Source of the DNA: Halomonas sp. THAF5a
Lineage (GTDB): Bacteria > Pseudomonadota > Gammaproteobacteria > Pseudomonadales > Halomonadaceae
Length of the DNA: 64,000 nucleotides
Assembly: GCF_009363755.1 (NCBI RefSeq)
Contig: NZ_CP045417.1
Coordinates: forward strand, 1,364,001 to 1,428,000
Direction: 5' to 3'
A program made the translations under genes and the position numbers. Numbering within the stretch: the stretch's first letter is position 1; each line of letters starts with the position of its first letter. The notes under the pieces were generated by a model. It searched no databases, was not told the DNA's origin, and was given only the letters and a program-made list of their open reading frames with translations. Shown here one piece after another: positions 36,033 to 42,658 of this stretch.

Positions 36033-36267
36033 AGTGACTCCCCACTGGTAGCACGTTGGCGCCGATGTGGCATGGCGTCATGTGATGCCTAATGCCATCC
36101 GTGCAGTGTCTCGTGACGTCTTCCGGGGCATCCTGTTCACTGGTGACCGCCAGTCGATCGACGCGATCCTGGGCGATGACCACCATGGTGCGATAGCGCA
36201 GCCTGGCGCGTCGGCTCTGCTTGATATGTTCCTCGAGCTGGCCGAGGACGCGGCTGAAGAGTGGCAT
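36019..36267 (-). CDS. Hypothetical prophage protein
   Basis: The 82 residues are rich in Arg and His with no recognised domain. The gene begins directly after the stop of the preceding operon gene and overlaps the excisionase start by 14 bases, which supports translation within the leftward operon. Confidence 0.45.
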   Translation of the reverse strand: MPLFSRVLGQLEEHIKQSRRARLRYRTMVVIAQDRVDRLAVTSEQDAPEDVTRHCTDGIRHHMTPCHIGANVLPVGSHYAAR

Positions 36268-36269
36268 GT

Positions 36270-36569
36270 TCAGTCGCCTCCCTTGGCTTGGCAGCGTTTC
36301 TCGTGGGCCCGGGCGCGCAGCCAGTTCGCCATCTGGTGCATGGCCGGCACGCAGTCATCGGCGGCCTCATCCAGTGCCTCGGCCTGGGCGATTTGCCGAT
36401 CCCTGCCGTTCAGCACGTCCTGGGCCAAGGCGATCTTTTCGCGCTCTAGGCGGTCGCGCTCCTTGAACAGCGCGTGCACAGCGGCGATCTCGTCGGGGTT
36501 CAACGAGCAGGGTGCGCCGATCTCGAGGCGACGGCGCACGAACTGCTGGAAGCTGGCGGTGTAGTTCAT
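36270..36569 (-). CDS. Hypothetical prophage protein, helical
   Basis: The 99 residues are mainly charged helices (DEIAAVHALFKERDRLEREKIAL), likely a coiled coil. The start overlaps the stop of the 36-residue gene upstream (ATGA). No function can be assigned. Confidence 0.55.
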   Translation of the reverse strand: MNYTASFQQFVRRRLEIGAPCSLNPDEIAAVHALFKERDRLEREKIALAQDVLNGRDRQIAQAEALDEAADDCVPAMHQMANWLRARAHEKRCQAKGGD

Positions 36570-36676
36570 AACGCCTCCCCGATCGGATGCGCAGCATCCT
36601 GCTCAAGGATGCCGTCATTGGCGAGTTTCTGTGCGAAATTCTGCTCAGAGTGGTGGACCCGGGCGATGGTGTTCAC
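36566..36676 (-). CDS. Very small prophage protein (36 residues)
   Basis: The GTG start overlaps the stop of the gene upstream (GTGA) and the stop overlaps the start of the gene downstream (ATGA), with GGGAGGTGAGGC before the start. The product begins MNTIARVHHSEQNFAQKLAN. The tight coupling on both sides is the main reason to accept it. Confidence 0.55.
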   Translation of the reverse strand: MNTIARVHHSEQNFAQKLANDGILEQDAAHPIGEAL

Positions 36677-37305
36677 GCCTCACCTCCCTGCCGCTGGGCA
36701 GCGCGGTCGAGGCGTTCGATCTCGGCGAGGATCAGGGCACCGGCCTTGACCAGGTTGCGGCGCGGATCGGCGCTGGGCTTCCACCACTTGTCTGCCCAAG
36801 GCCAGATGGCGGTGCTGGCGGTAGAGCCTCGGCCCGTATCGGCATGGTGGGCATAGCTCGCGGCGGCGTTTGCCAGTTCGCCATGCTGGTACCCATCATC
36901 GCGCTCGCGGCTGAAACTCTCGGTCGAGAGCTGCCGCATGCGCTCGCGGTAGACGTCCAGGTATGGGGCGCTGAAGTGGCTGTTCGGGCCGGCGAAGGCG
37001 GAGTCGGCGCACAGCAGCAGTTGGGCGAACACCGTCTTGGCGCGCACGGCGACGCTGTAGAGGTCGCCTTCGTCGTTCTCGCTGCGATCGAGCTCGCTGA
37101 AGCCCGGCGGGTGCTCGAAGGTGAGCCCGTCGATATAGGCCTGGGAGTCGTTGGCGTAGGCGTCGATGGCCGCGGGGTCATCGCAGGCCGGGTCGATGGG
37201 CGGATCAATCAGCTTGATGCTGACCTCGAAGCCGAAGGGCTCGAGGATGTCCTGGAAGGGCTGTTCCTCGAACAGCGGGTGATCGAGCAGCTGGTGGGTG
37301 TGCAT
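36673..37305 (-). CDS. Conserved-looking prophage early protein
   Basis: The 210 residues start MHTHQLLDHPLFEEQPFQDIL. The C-terminal segment WKPSADPRRNLVKAGALILAEIERLDRA resembles a segment I associate with early proteins of many tailed phages and prophages. No enzyme motif is clear. The start ATG 37305 has AGGAGAG upstream; a longer open frame reaching 37560 overlaps the next gene and is not used. Confidence 0.65.
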   Translation of the reverse strand: MHTHQLLDHPLFEEQPFQDILEPFGFEVSIKLIDPPIDPACDDPAAIDAYANDSQAYIDGLTFEHPPGFSELDRSENDEGDLYSVAVRAKTVFAQLLLCADSAFAGPNSHFSAPYLDVYRERMRQLSTESFSRERDDGYQHGELANAAASYAHHADTGRGSTASTAIWPWADKWWKPSADPRRNLVKAGALILAEIERLDRAAQRQGGEA

Positions 37306-37331
37306 GTGGTCTCTCCTGTGGTGGGCAGGAT

Positions 37332-37580
37332 CTAGCGGTGGTGGCGGTAGCGCATGGCGCGCTGATCGGCGACGTAGCGCACGAAGGCCGCGTCGCCGAG
37401 GCGTGCGTGGATCTCGGGTCGGCGCTGGGTCCAGCGGGTCATGGCGCTGGGCGAGATCCCGGCATCGCGGGCCATCTGGGTGAGCGATTCGCCCGGCTTG
37501 CCGGGCGCCCGCTTGGGGGCGGGCGCCTTCTTCTGGGGCGCTGGCCGTGCGTCTTGCCATTCGCGTGCGGTGAGTTTCAT
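37332..37580 (-). CDS. Small HTH-like prophage protein
   Basis: The 82 residues have a basic Pro/Ala/Lys-rich N-terminal half, then SLTQMARDAGISPSAMTRWTQRRPEIHARL, a likely helix-turn-helix. It may be a small phage regulator or terminase-like recruiter; the role is unknown. Confidence 0.6.
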   Translation of the reverse strand: MKLTAREWQDARPAPQKKAPAPKRAPGKPGESLTQMARDAGISPSAMTRWTQRRPEIHARLGDAAFVRYVADQRAMRYRHHR

Positions 37581-37589
37581 GGCGTGCCT

Positions 37590-37679
37590 CTAGTGCCAGA
37601 TCAGCCAGCCCAGCGCGAGGCCGGCGACGAAGACGTAGCCGAAGTGCAGATACGCGCCGAGCAGGCTGAACAGTTCCAT
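37590..37679 (-). CDS. Tiny single-span membrane protein (29 residues)
   Basis: The sequence begins MELFSLLGAYLHFGYVFVAG and ends LALGWLIWH, nearly all one membrane helix. GAGGAA precedes the start and the next gene begins 10 bases after the stop. Small membrane proteins of this kind occur in phage early operons; the function is unknown. Confidence 0.5.
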   Translation of the reverse strand: MELFSLLGAYLHFGYVFVAGLALGWLIWH

Positions 37680-37705
37680 GGCTTCCTCGTCGGGTTGCGT
37701 TCCGG

Positions 37706-38107
37706 TCAGTCCGCGGTGCCCGTGGGCGCGCGGAAATCGGTGGTCGGTACCGCGTCGATCATTCGCCGGCGCAGCTGCTGGTCGCTCTTCGACGTGGTGA
37801 TCATCATCTCGCGCTGGGCGGCGGCTTCGCGGGCCTGGTGCTCGAGCAGCGCCGCCAACTGGTAGAGGCAGATGAATCCTTGGGCCTTGTAGGAGCGGTC
37901 GAGCGTGACGATGGGCAGCGGGATCTCGCCGTCGCGCAGGGCGCGGCGGAAGCGCTCGGCGCTGCGGTTGCGGAAGTAGCGCAGGCGCACCGTCTCGAGC
38001 GGGATCAGCACGTCGCCAAACTCGCGGTAGAGCAGGGCCACGGTGCTGACCGGCTCGGCCTCGTCGAGCCAGGGCGGCGGCGCGGTGGGCGGCTCAGTGC
38101 GCGGCAT
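37706..38107 (-). CDS. PrtN-like (pyocin activator family) transcriptional activator
   Basis: The 133 residues contain VSTVALLYREFGDVLIPLE, RLRYFRNRSAERFRRALRDGEIPLPIV and ICLYQLAALLEHQ, which follow the pattern of PrtN, the activator of pyocin genes in Pseudomonas aeruginosa. In this prophage it may activate lytic or late genes. It overlaps the KilA-C-like gene by 14 bases. The N-terminal Pro-rich 18 residues and C-terminal 40 residues are outside the family core. Confidence 0.75.
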   Translation of the reverse strand: MPRTEPPTAPPPWLDEAEPVSTVALLYREFGDVLIPLETVRLRYFRNRSAERFRRALRDGEIPLPIVTLDRSYKAQGFICLYQLAALLEHQAREAAAQREMMITTSKSDQQLRRRMIDAVPTTDFRAPTGTAD

Positions 38108-38387
38108 CGTTGGCGGCCTCCCGCTCGGTGACGACGTCGCGGCCCAGCCGGTGGGCGATGTACATCAGCCCCCGCTCGGTGACGAGCGTCTTGCCGTAGG
38201 GGCGCGGCTGGCCGAGCCCCACGTGCTCGTACTGGCGCAGTTCGACGACCAGGCGCCCTGTGCTGGTGTGCTCGCGGGTGCCCAGGTTGTGCTGGTCGAG
38301 CATGCCTAGCTCGCGCAGCTGCTGGCACAGGGTGGTGCGGCCGGTGCCGAGCAGCGCGGCGGCCTGCTGGAGGGTGTAGCGCTTCAT
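38094..38387 (-). CDS. KilA-C-type phage antirepressor-like protein
   Basis: The 97 residues read YTLQQAAALLGTGRTTLCQQLRELGMLD and then VVELRQYEHVGLGQPRPYGKTLVTERGLMYI, which matches the C-terminal (KilAC) domain of phage antirepressors. The N-terminal Ant domain is absent, so it may act alone as a DNA-binding protein. GGAGG precedes the start, and the start overlaps the upstream stop (ATGA). Confidence 0.8.
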   Translation of the reverse strand: MKRYTLQQAAALLGTGRTTLCQQLRELGMLDQHNLGTREHTSTGRLVVELRQYEHVGLGQPRPYGKTLVTERGLMYIAHRLGRDVVTEREAANDAAH

Positions 38388-38614
38388 GCCAGGTCCTCCG
38401 TGCGAATGCCCAGGTCGTTCAGGGCGGCGTCGAGGGGATCGCGCTCGGTGAGCGCGACGGGATCGTCGAGCAGCGCGCTTTCCGCCATGGCGTAGGCGTG
38501 GAACCAGGAGGTGTCGCTGTGCCAGGTGACGGCGCGGGCGTAGCGCATCATCCAGCGGTCGCGCTGAAGGCGCTGCCACCAGCGGCGGAGGCGCCAAGCG
38601 GTTATGCGAAGCAT
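38384..38614 (-). CDS. Hypothetical prophage protein
   Basis: The 76 residues start MLRITAWRLRRWWQRLQRDR, a strongly basic, Trp-rich N-terminus, then an acidic C-terminal half. No domain is recognised. It has GGAGG upstream and overlapping ends with both neighbours. Confidence 0.5.
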   Translation of the reverse strand: MLRITAWRLRRWWQRLQRDRWMMRYARAVTWHSDTSWFHAYAMAESALLDDPVALTERDPLDAALNDLGIRTEDLA

Positions 38615-39189
38615 GCGGTGGCCCCTCCGGCGTCGATCATCTGCTCCACGGCGATGGTCAGGCGGGCGTTGAGCTCGTCGAGGTCGCCGCCGTTGGTGAT
38701 CAGCTGGTCGCGCTTGTGCAAGGCGATGCCGGCCTCGCTGAGGTGCGCACGTACCTGGGCGTTGCCGGGCCTGTGAAGGTGGATCACGGTGCCGCCGTGC
38801 TGGCGGATCCAGTCGGCCTCCTGGGGGAAGCGCACGTCGCTGAACACGGCCCCCTGAAAGCGCTCGGTCTCCACGTCCTCGAGCATGGCGAGGCGGCGCT
38901 CGGCGAGCTTGACCCAGAAGTTGGTGCCATAGAGGTCCCGACCCCATTCGGTGTCCAGGGTCTGCATTAGCTCGCGGGGGCTGAACTCAATGCCGGGCAG
39001 CGGGGCCTCCTTGGCCTCGCCGTCCAGGGCGTGAACGTCGATGTCGAGCATAGCGCCCAGGGCGTCCTTGATCGGATCGGCGAAGTTGATGCGGGCCAGC
39101 CCGAAGCGCTCGGCGATGATTTTTTGGGCGGTGCTCTTGCCGCAGCGGGCGGGGCCGGTGAGGCCGATCAGCAGCTTTGTGGGGGTCAT
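38602..39189 (-). CDS. Phage deoxynucleoside monophosphate kinase-like protein
   Basis: The 195 residues carry a P-loop GLTGPARCGKSTAQ, FADPIKDALGAML, and FSDVRFPQEADWI, the pattern of phage dNMP kinases. The likely role is phosphorylation of dNMPs for phage DNA synthesis. It starts at MTPTKLL; the longer upstream frame belongs to other genes. The start overlaps the stop of the small membrane protein gene. Confidence 0.85.
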   Translation of the reverse strand: MTPTKLLIGLTGPARCGKSTAQKIIAERFGLARINFADPIKDALGAMLDIDVHALDGEAKEAPLPGIEFSPRELMQTLDTEWGRDLYGTNFWVKLAERRLAMLEDVETERFQGAVFSDVRFPQEADWIRQHGGTVIHLHRPGNAQVRAHLSEAGIALHKRDQLITNGGDLDELNARLTIAVEQMIDAGGATACFA

Positions 39190-39377
39190 GAGCTTCTCCT
39201 CTCGCGGTGTTCGAGCCAAGCGCCCAGCAGGCAAGCGGGCAGGATGAACAGGGCCACCACCAGCAGCAGGCCGACCATCACGGCGACGCCGGTGGCCGCC
39301 TCGCTGGCGTGCAGAGGCAGCAAGCCCACCATCAGCTGGGCCATGGTGCGGAAAGGGTCGAGGAGGGCGGCGATCAT
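39186..39377 (-). CDS. Small prophage membrane protein
   Basis: The 63 residues contain one long hydrophobic segment (about 29-55, TGVAVMVGLLLVVALFILP) and a basic end. It overlaps both neighbours by four bases. No family is recognised. Confidence 0.55.
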   Translation of the reverse strand: MIAALLDPFRTMAQLMVGLLPLHASEAATGVAVMVGLLLVVALFILPACLLGAWLEHRERRSS

Positions 39378-39703
39378 GCGGCACCCCCGGGCGAGGGCAG
39401 GTAGCCCTCGAGCTTGGTGATGATGTCGCCCAGCGCCTTGAGGCTGTCGGGCTGGGCGAGCTCGTGTGGGGGCAGGTACAGCCGGGCGCTCCAGCTGGCC
39501 CGGTGGCTGCCGTCGCCGCCATCGCTCTCCGCCTGGTGTGCCGGCGGCACGAGGTGGACATACACGCTGTGGACGGTGCCGCTGTAGTGGTAGCAGGCGA
39601 CGTGATCGGTCTGCAGGCTGACGTCGATCCAGAGATCCTGGATGCGCGCCATCAGGCAGCGATGGGCGCTGGTGAGCTGCTGGAGGGGGATGACCTCAGC
39701 CAC
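39374..39703 (-). CDS. Hypothetical prophage protein
   Basis: The 109 residues start MAEVIPLQQLTSAHRCLMAR. GTG is the start codon with AGGAGG upstream. The middle alternates hydrophobic and polar residues (VACYHYSGTVHSVYVHLVPP), suggesting beta structure. Function unknown. Confidence 0.55.
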   Translation of the reverse strand: MAEVIPLQQLTSAHRCLMARIQDLWIDVSLQTDHVACYHYSGTVHSVYVHLVPPAHQAESDGGDGSHRASWSARLYLPPHELAQPDSLKALGDIITKLEGYLPSPGGAA

Positions 39704-39890
39704 GGGCCACCTCCTGCGCCTGGTGCAGGCAGCGGGCGGGCTCGATCAGCGGCAGCAGCCGGATGTGGCGGGTGAAGGGGTCAGGCAGCGCGAGGTGGCC
39801 GGTGGCCAGCTCGACGCGCTTTACCGCCTGTGGGGTGGCGGCGGCCGGGTGCAGGTAGACCCGGGCCTGGGATGGGCGTGTGGTGTGCAT
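39696..39890 (-). CDS. First gene of the leftward prophage operon, hypothetical
   Basis: The 64 residues have no recognised domain. I use ATG 39890, seven bases after GGAG, instead of ATG 39896. It lies directly downstream of the putative left operators and starts the run of coupled leftward genes that ends with the integrase. Confidence 0.5.
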   Translation of the reverse strand: MHTTRPSQARVYLHPAAATPQAVKRVELATGHLALPDPFTRHIRLLPLIEPARCLHQAQEVARG

Positions 39891-39928
39891 TGCCATACTC
39901 CGTGGTGGGCGGGTATGGCATGAGGTTC

Positions 39929-39966
39929 GTACCTATATGGTGTTCTTGTCAATACCTTTTAGGTAT
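39929..39966. promoter_or_regulatory. Putative left repressor operators
   Basis: Two dyads of the form TACC-N5-GGT(A) with centres 23 bases apart: a degenerate one at 39930-39941 and a perfect one, ATACC-TTTTA-GGTAT, at 39952-39966. The same dyad occurs between cI and cro. The right-hand copy overlaps the stop codon of the TIR gene. Confidence 0.65.
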
Positions 39967-40771
39967 CTTCTCCATCGTTGCCTTCCTCATTGTCGTCGCG
40001 GAATTTGCGGAAGTGCGTGGGCGAGCCGTGCTTCTTGATCTCTACTTTTCTGATTTGGTTGTCGTTATTTTTGTTATATTTGTTCGATGAAATGTATCTG
40101 CTTATAATTTTGTTTATATCGTCAATGGTAAGGTCTTCGTTGGTTTTGCTTTCATTTTGGTTGGAGCTTTTTGATGCCTCTCTTCTTTCTAGTCCTGCAA
40201 GCCTGTTGGAGAGAGATCTCGTGGTGAGGAGTATTTCGCTAAGTATGTCATCGGGTTTTCTCTCTTCTTCTTCAGTTTCCGAGGTGTCGTGAGATTCCTC
40301 GATTCTGGCAAGCCCTGATTCATAATCAGGCCAATACTTTTCAAAAACTTTCTCTAGTACGCTTACGTCTAGTCCGGAATCGCCAAGCAAATTGTTTAGC
40401 ATATAAATAAGGCGCAATATGCTTTCTTTTGTTGGGAAGGTGTGGTTGAAGTTTGCGAGAGGGTTGTTTATGTCCTGTGGCTCTAGGTCAATTAGGAATG
40501 TGCAAACTCTGTTGCTTGAAAGGCCCTTTGCTAGGGCTCCGGACTCAAACATGATCCATGGGCTGTTTTTGTTTTCTTGAGTCAAAAAAACAATGCCAAT
40601 CCCAGTGTCGTTCAGCTCGTTAGAGATCTCAGTAAACCACAGTGAGCCTCCGTCAATGCCTTTGGTTGAGATCCAGGGGCGAAGTGACTGCAAGACGCAT
40701 TGCAGCCATTCGTTTGTCAGTTCTGCGACTGCTTTGCTTTTTGCACCTGACCAGCTAAGAAATACCTTCAC
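39959..40771 (-). CDS. TIR-domain protein in the rex position behind cI
   Basis: The 270 residues begin with a TIR_2-type domain: MKVFLSWSGAKSKAVAELTN, SLWFTEISNELNDTGIGIVF, and NSPWIMFESGALAKGLSSNR, where Glu76 occupies the place of the catalytic Glu of TIR NADases. The C-terminal half (about 135-270) is charged and helical without a known domain. The gene is visibly AT-rich compared with its surroundings. Its GTG start is 16 bases after the cI stop, with GGAG between, so it should be transcribed from the repressor-maintenance promoter in the lysogen. A defence or superinfection-exclusion role is inferred from family and position. Confidence 0.82.
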   Translation of the reverse strand: MKVFLSWSGAKSKAVAELTNEWLQCVLQSLRPWISTKGIDGGSLWFTEISNELNDTGIGIVFLTQENKNSPWIMFESGALAKGLSSNRVCTFLIDLEPQDINNPLANFNHTFPTKESILRLIYMLNNLLGDSGLDVSVLEKVFEKYWPDYESGLARIEESHDTSETEEEERKPDDILSEILLTTRSLSNRLAGLERREASKSSNQNESKTNEDLTIDDINKIISRYISSNKYNKNNDNQIRKVEIKKHGSPTHFRKFRDDNEEGNDGEDT

Positions 40772-40786
40772 TTTTAAGCTCCATTG

Positions 40787-41416
40787 TTAAAGGTCTTCAA
40801 CCCTCCAGCGGGCTTTTCCTATTATTGTCCATTCACCGTCCATGCGTGTGTAACGAGGTTCGAAACTGGGGTTTATGGCACACAAGTACAGGTCGTCACC
40901 CTCGGTGCGCAATTGCTTAAATGTGCCTGAGTTGTCACTCAGCCGCATGGCGTATACAAAATCACCGTTATGCCACTCTAGGTCAGGGTCGATGACAATC
41001 TTGTCGCCCTCTTGGAACCTAGGTTCCATGCTGATGCCTTCAATCCTGAGTGCAAACGCTTGAGGGCCTGTTGGTCCGGGTGCAAGCACATACTCAGAAA
41101 CGTGGGCGTCTTCGATGTTTTCCATGACTTTCCCTGCCGATGCCTGGCCTAGCACCGGCAGCCGCCGCGTCGAAGTGGTTACCACCGCGGCGTTCTCATC
41201 ATGTAAAGGTTGGTCTAGGAAGCCCTTCGGCAGATCCAAGCAAGCCTCTATGTGCCGGGCTAGGTTGTTGCCTATCCCTTTGTGTGCTGAAGCGCCCGCT
41301 ATGGCGCTCACCTGTCCTTGGCTTCTGTCGATCAGGTCGGCGAAGGCCTTCAGGGTGAGGGCGCGGTCACTAATGATCGCCTGTACGCGGCGTCTGCGGG
41401 TCGTCGTGATGTCCAT
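40787..41416 (-). CDS. cI: CI-like phage repressor with LexA/S24 peptidase domain
   Basis: The 209 residues have an N-terminal DNA-binding region (ALTLKAFADLIDRSQGQVSAIAG) and a C-terminal S24 autoprotease with the cleavage site Ala94-Gly95 (QASAGKV), Ser129 in GISMEPRF and Lys167 in SGTFKQL. It should maintain lysogeny and be inactivated through RecA after DNA damage. It is divergent from the Cro-like gene, and operator dyads lie between. Confidence 0.92.
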   Translation of the reverse strand: MDITTTRRRRVQAIISDRALTLKAFADLIDRSQGQVSAIAGASAHKGIGNNLARHIEACLDLPKGFLDQPLHDENAAVVTTSTRRLPVLGQASAGKVMENIEDAHVSEYVLAPGPTGPQAFALRIEGISMEPRFQEGDKIVIDPDLEWHNGDFVYAMRLSDNSGTFKQLRTEGDDLYLCAINPSFEPRYTRMDGEWTIIGKARWRVEDL

Positions 41417-41435
41417 TCATGAAGCATCCTTGACA

Positions 41436-41491
41436 TTACCCAAATGGTAAACGAGCATTGTGGTGTTGGTAATTTGATACCAAAAAGGTAT
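41436..41491. promoter_or_regulatory. Putative right repressor operators between cI and cro
   Basis: Two clear dyads, TTACC-CAAAT-GGTAA (41436-41450) and ATACC-AAAAA-GGTAT (41477-41491), with a half-conserved third site (right half GGTAA at 41468-41472) between them. TTGACA at 41430-41435 could be a -35 element for cro. The layout recalls a three-site lambdoid operator. Confidence 0.7.
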
Positions 41492-41503
41492 TGAGGTGTC
41501 GTT

Positions 41504-41758
41504 ATGAAGCTATCTGACTACCTTCGTGAGCTGGACCGGCCTGAGGCTAATGGCTGCATTCCGCTGGAGCAGTTTGCTGAAAGGGCAGGTACCACAGTGG
41601 GTTATCTACGCGTTCATGTTCTTCGCGCACGGAAACCTGCTTCCTTGAGGTACATGCGCCGCTTGGCGCAAGCAAGCGAAGGAAGGGTCTCTTTGCTTGA
41701 AGTGCTCGTTCACTACGGAGTGCCCTCCGAAGAGCTGAAGATGGAGCAGGCCGCCTAG
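41504..41758 (+). CDS. Cro-like regulator
   Basis: The 84 residues start MKLSDYLRELDRPEANGCIP and carry EQFAERAGTTVGYLRVHVLRARKPAS, a helix-turn-helix of the Cro/YdaS kind. It is the first gene of the rightward operon and divergent from cI. TTGAGG precedes the start. A perfect ten-base inverted repeat spans its stop codon. Confidence 0.8.
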   Translation: MKLSDYLRELDRPEANGCIPLEQFAERAGTTVGYLRVHVLRARKPASLRYMRRLAQASEGRVSLLEVLVHYGVPSEELKMEQAA

Positions 41759-41771
41759 CAAGGCGGCCTGC
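41746..41771 (+). terminator. Inverted repeat across the cro stop codon
   Basis: GCAGGCCGCC and GGCGGCCTGC pair perfectly around TAGCAA, which contains the stop codon. There is no T-run, so it may be a conditional terminator or pause site. Confidence 0.55.
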
Positions 41772-41775
41772 GGGT

Positions 41776-41880
41776 GCCGGAGGACCTACCCACCATAGGT
41801 CCATCCTCCGGCGATGTGCCGGGAGTGTTTGCCCACCACGAGCGACTCCCGGCGATGTGATGCACACCACATGCGATCAC
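41776..41880 (+). repeat. Array of three hairpins with related loops between cro and cII-like genes
   Basis: Unit 1 (41776-41812): GCCGGAGGA pairs with TCCTCCGGC, with inner CCTA/TAGG around loop CCCACCA. Unit 2 (41818-41853), 43 bases on: GCCGGGAGT pairs with ACTCCCGGC, with inner GTTTG/CGAGC (G-U pairs) around the same loop CCCACCA. Both end in GATGTG. Unit 3 (41857-41880): GTGATGCA pairs with TGCgATCAC around CACCACA. Stems of units 1 and 2 differ yet both pair, while the loop is kept. The 180-bp interval has no gene. Confidence 0.7.
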
Positions 41881-41938
41881 GTTTGCAGGATAACGCAATC
41901 GGCAGCGGGTCGCATGGCAACGACAAGGGAGTAATGTC

Positions 41939-42454
41939 ATGACCCGCCGTTGGCTCTCCTCTCAGGAGCGCGCCCAGCGCGAAGTCCTGCCCCTCAATCT
42001 GGCCCTGTACCACGCGGCCCGTGAATACCCGGGCGGCGTGAAGGCTGTGGCGGCCATATATGGGCTGAACGCCACCACCCTGCAGCACAAGCTAAGCCCC
42101 ACCCACGAGACGCACCGTGCCAACATCGATGATATCGAGGCGGTGCTGGCCGCTACCCGCGATCCGCGCATCCTGGATAGCCTCGGCGAGATCGCCGGCG
42201 GCTGCTTGTGGGTGTGCCCAGTGGAGCGGCGCGGTACCGATCGCAACGGCGAGCAGCTCGACGTGCTCGAGCACCTGGCCAGCGTCCATGACCGCCTGGG
42301 CGACATGATCGCCAGCGTGCGTACCAGCCTCGAGGATGGCGTGGTCGACGAACGCGAGCGGGCCGAGCTGCGCAAGCGCGCCCGCCAGACCATGGAGGCG
42401 GTACTTTCGCTGGAAATGGCCGCCAACGGCGCGGGGGAGGTGGCGCATGGATAA
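41939..42454 (+). CDS. CII/CP76-like phage regulatory protein
   Basis: The 171 residues contain LNLALYHAAREYPGGVKAVAAIYGLNATTLQHKLSPTHETH, the pattern of Phage_CP76 (YmfL/CII-like) regulators, where the first part is a helix-turn-helix. A helical C-terminal half follows. In the second position after cro this would be the lysis/lysogeny activator. GGGAG precedes the start. Confidence 0.8.
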   Translation: MTRRWLSSQERAQREVLPLNLALYHAAREYPGGVKAVAAIYGLNATTLQHKLSPTHETHRANIDDIEAVLAATRDPRILDSLGEIAGGCLWVCPVERRGTDRNGEQLDVLEHLASVHDRLGDMIASVRTSLEDGVVDERERAELRKRARQTMEAVLSLEMAANGAGEVAHG

Positions 42455-42656
42455 CGCCGATCGCGCTCAGGAACTCATCGACCAGCGCCTCGAGGACGCG
42501 CTGGCCGCCCGCCGGGCGGCATCGGCTCAGGCTGTGCAGGCCCAGTGCACCGATTGCGAAGACTGCGGGGAGGATATCCCCGCGGCCCGTCGTAAGCGCC
42601 TGCCGGGCGTGGTGACCTGCGTGGCGTGCCAGACGCGCCGGGAGGGCAGGCGGTGA
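42447..42656 (+). CDS. DksA/TraR-type zinc-finger protein
   Basis: The 69 residues end with the four-Cys finger CTDCEDCGEDIP and VTCVACQTRRE, typical of phage TraR/DksA-like proteins that can act on RNA polymerase through its secondary channel. It overlaps the CII-like gene by 8 bases. The N-terminal helix pair is short compared with DksA. Confidence 0.85.
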   Translation: MDNADRAQELIDQRLEDALAARRAASAQAVQAQCTDCEDCGEDIPAARRKRLPGVVTCVACQTRREGRR

Positions 42657-42658
42657 TG

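Noticed and set aside
37332..37560. Longer N-terminus for the early protein at 36673-37305
   Set aside because: The extension would be read from another gene in a different frame and is very Arg/Pro-rich; ATG 37305 has a good ribosome site.
41776..41880. CRISPR-like repeats
   Set aside because: Only two full units with differing stems, no spacers of regular length and no cas genes.
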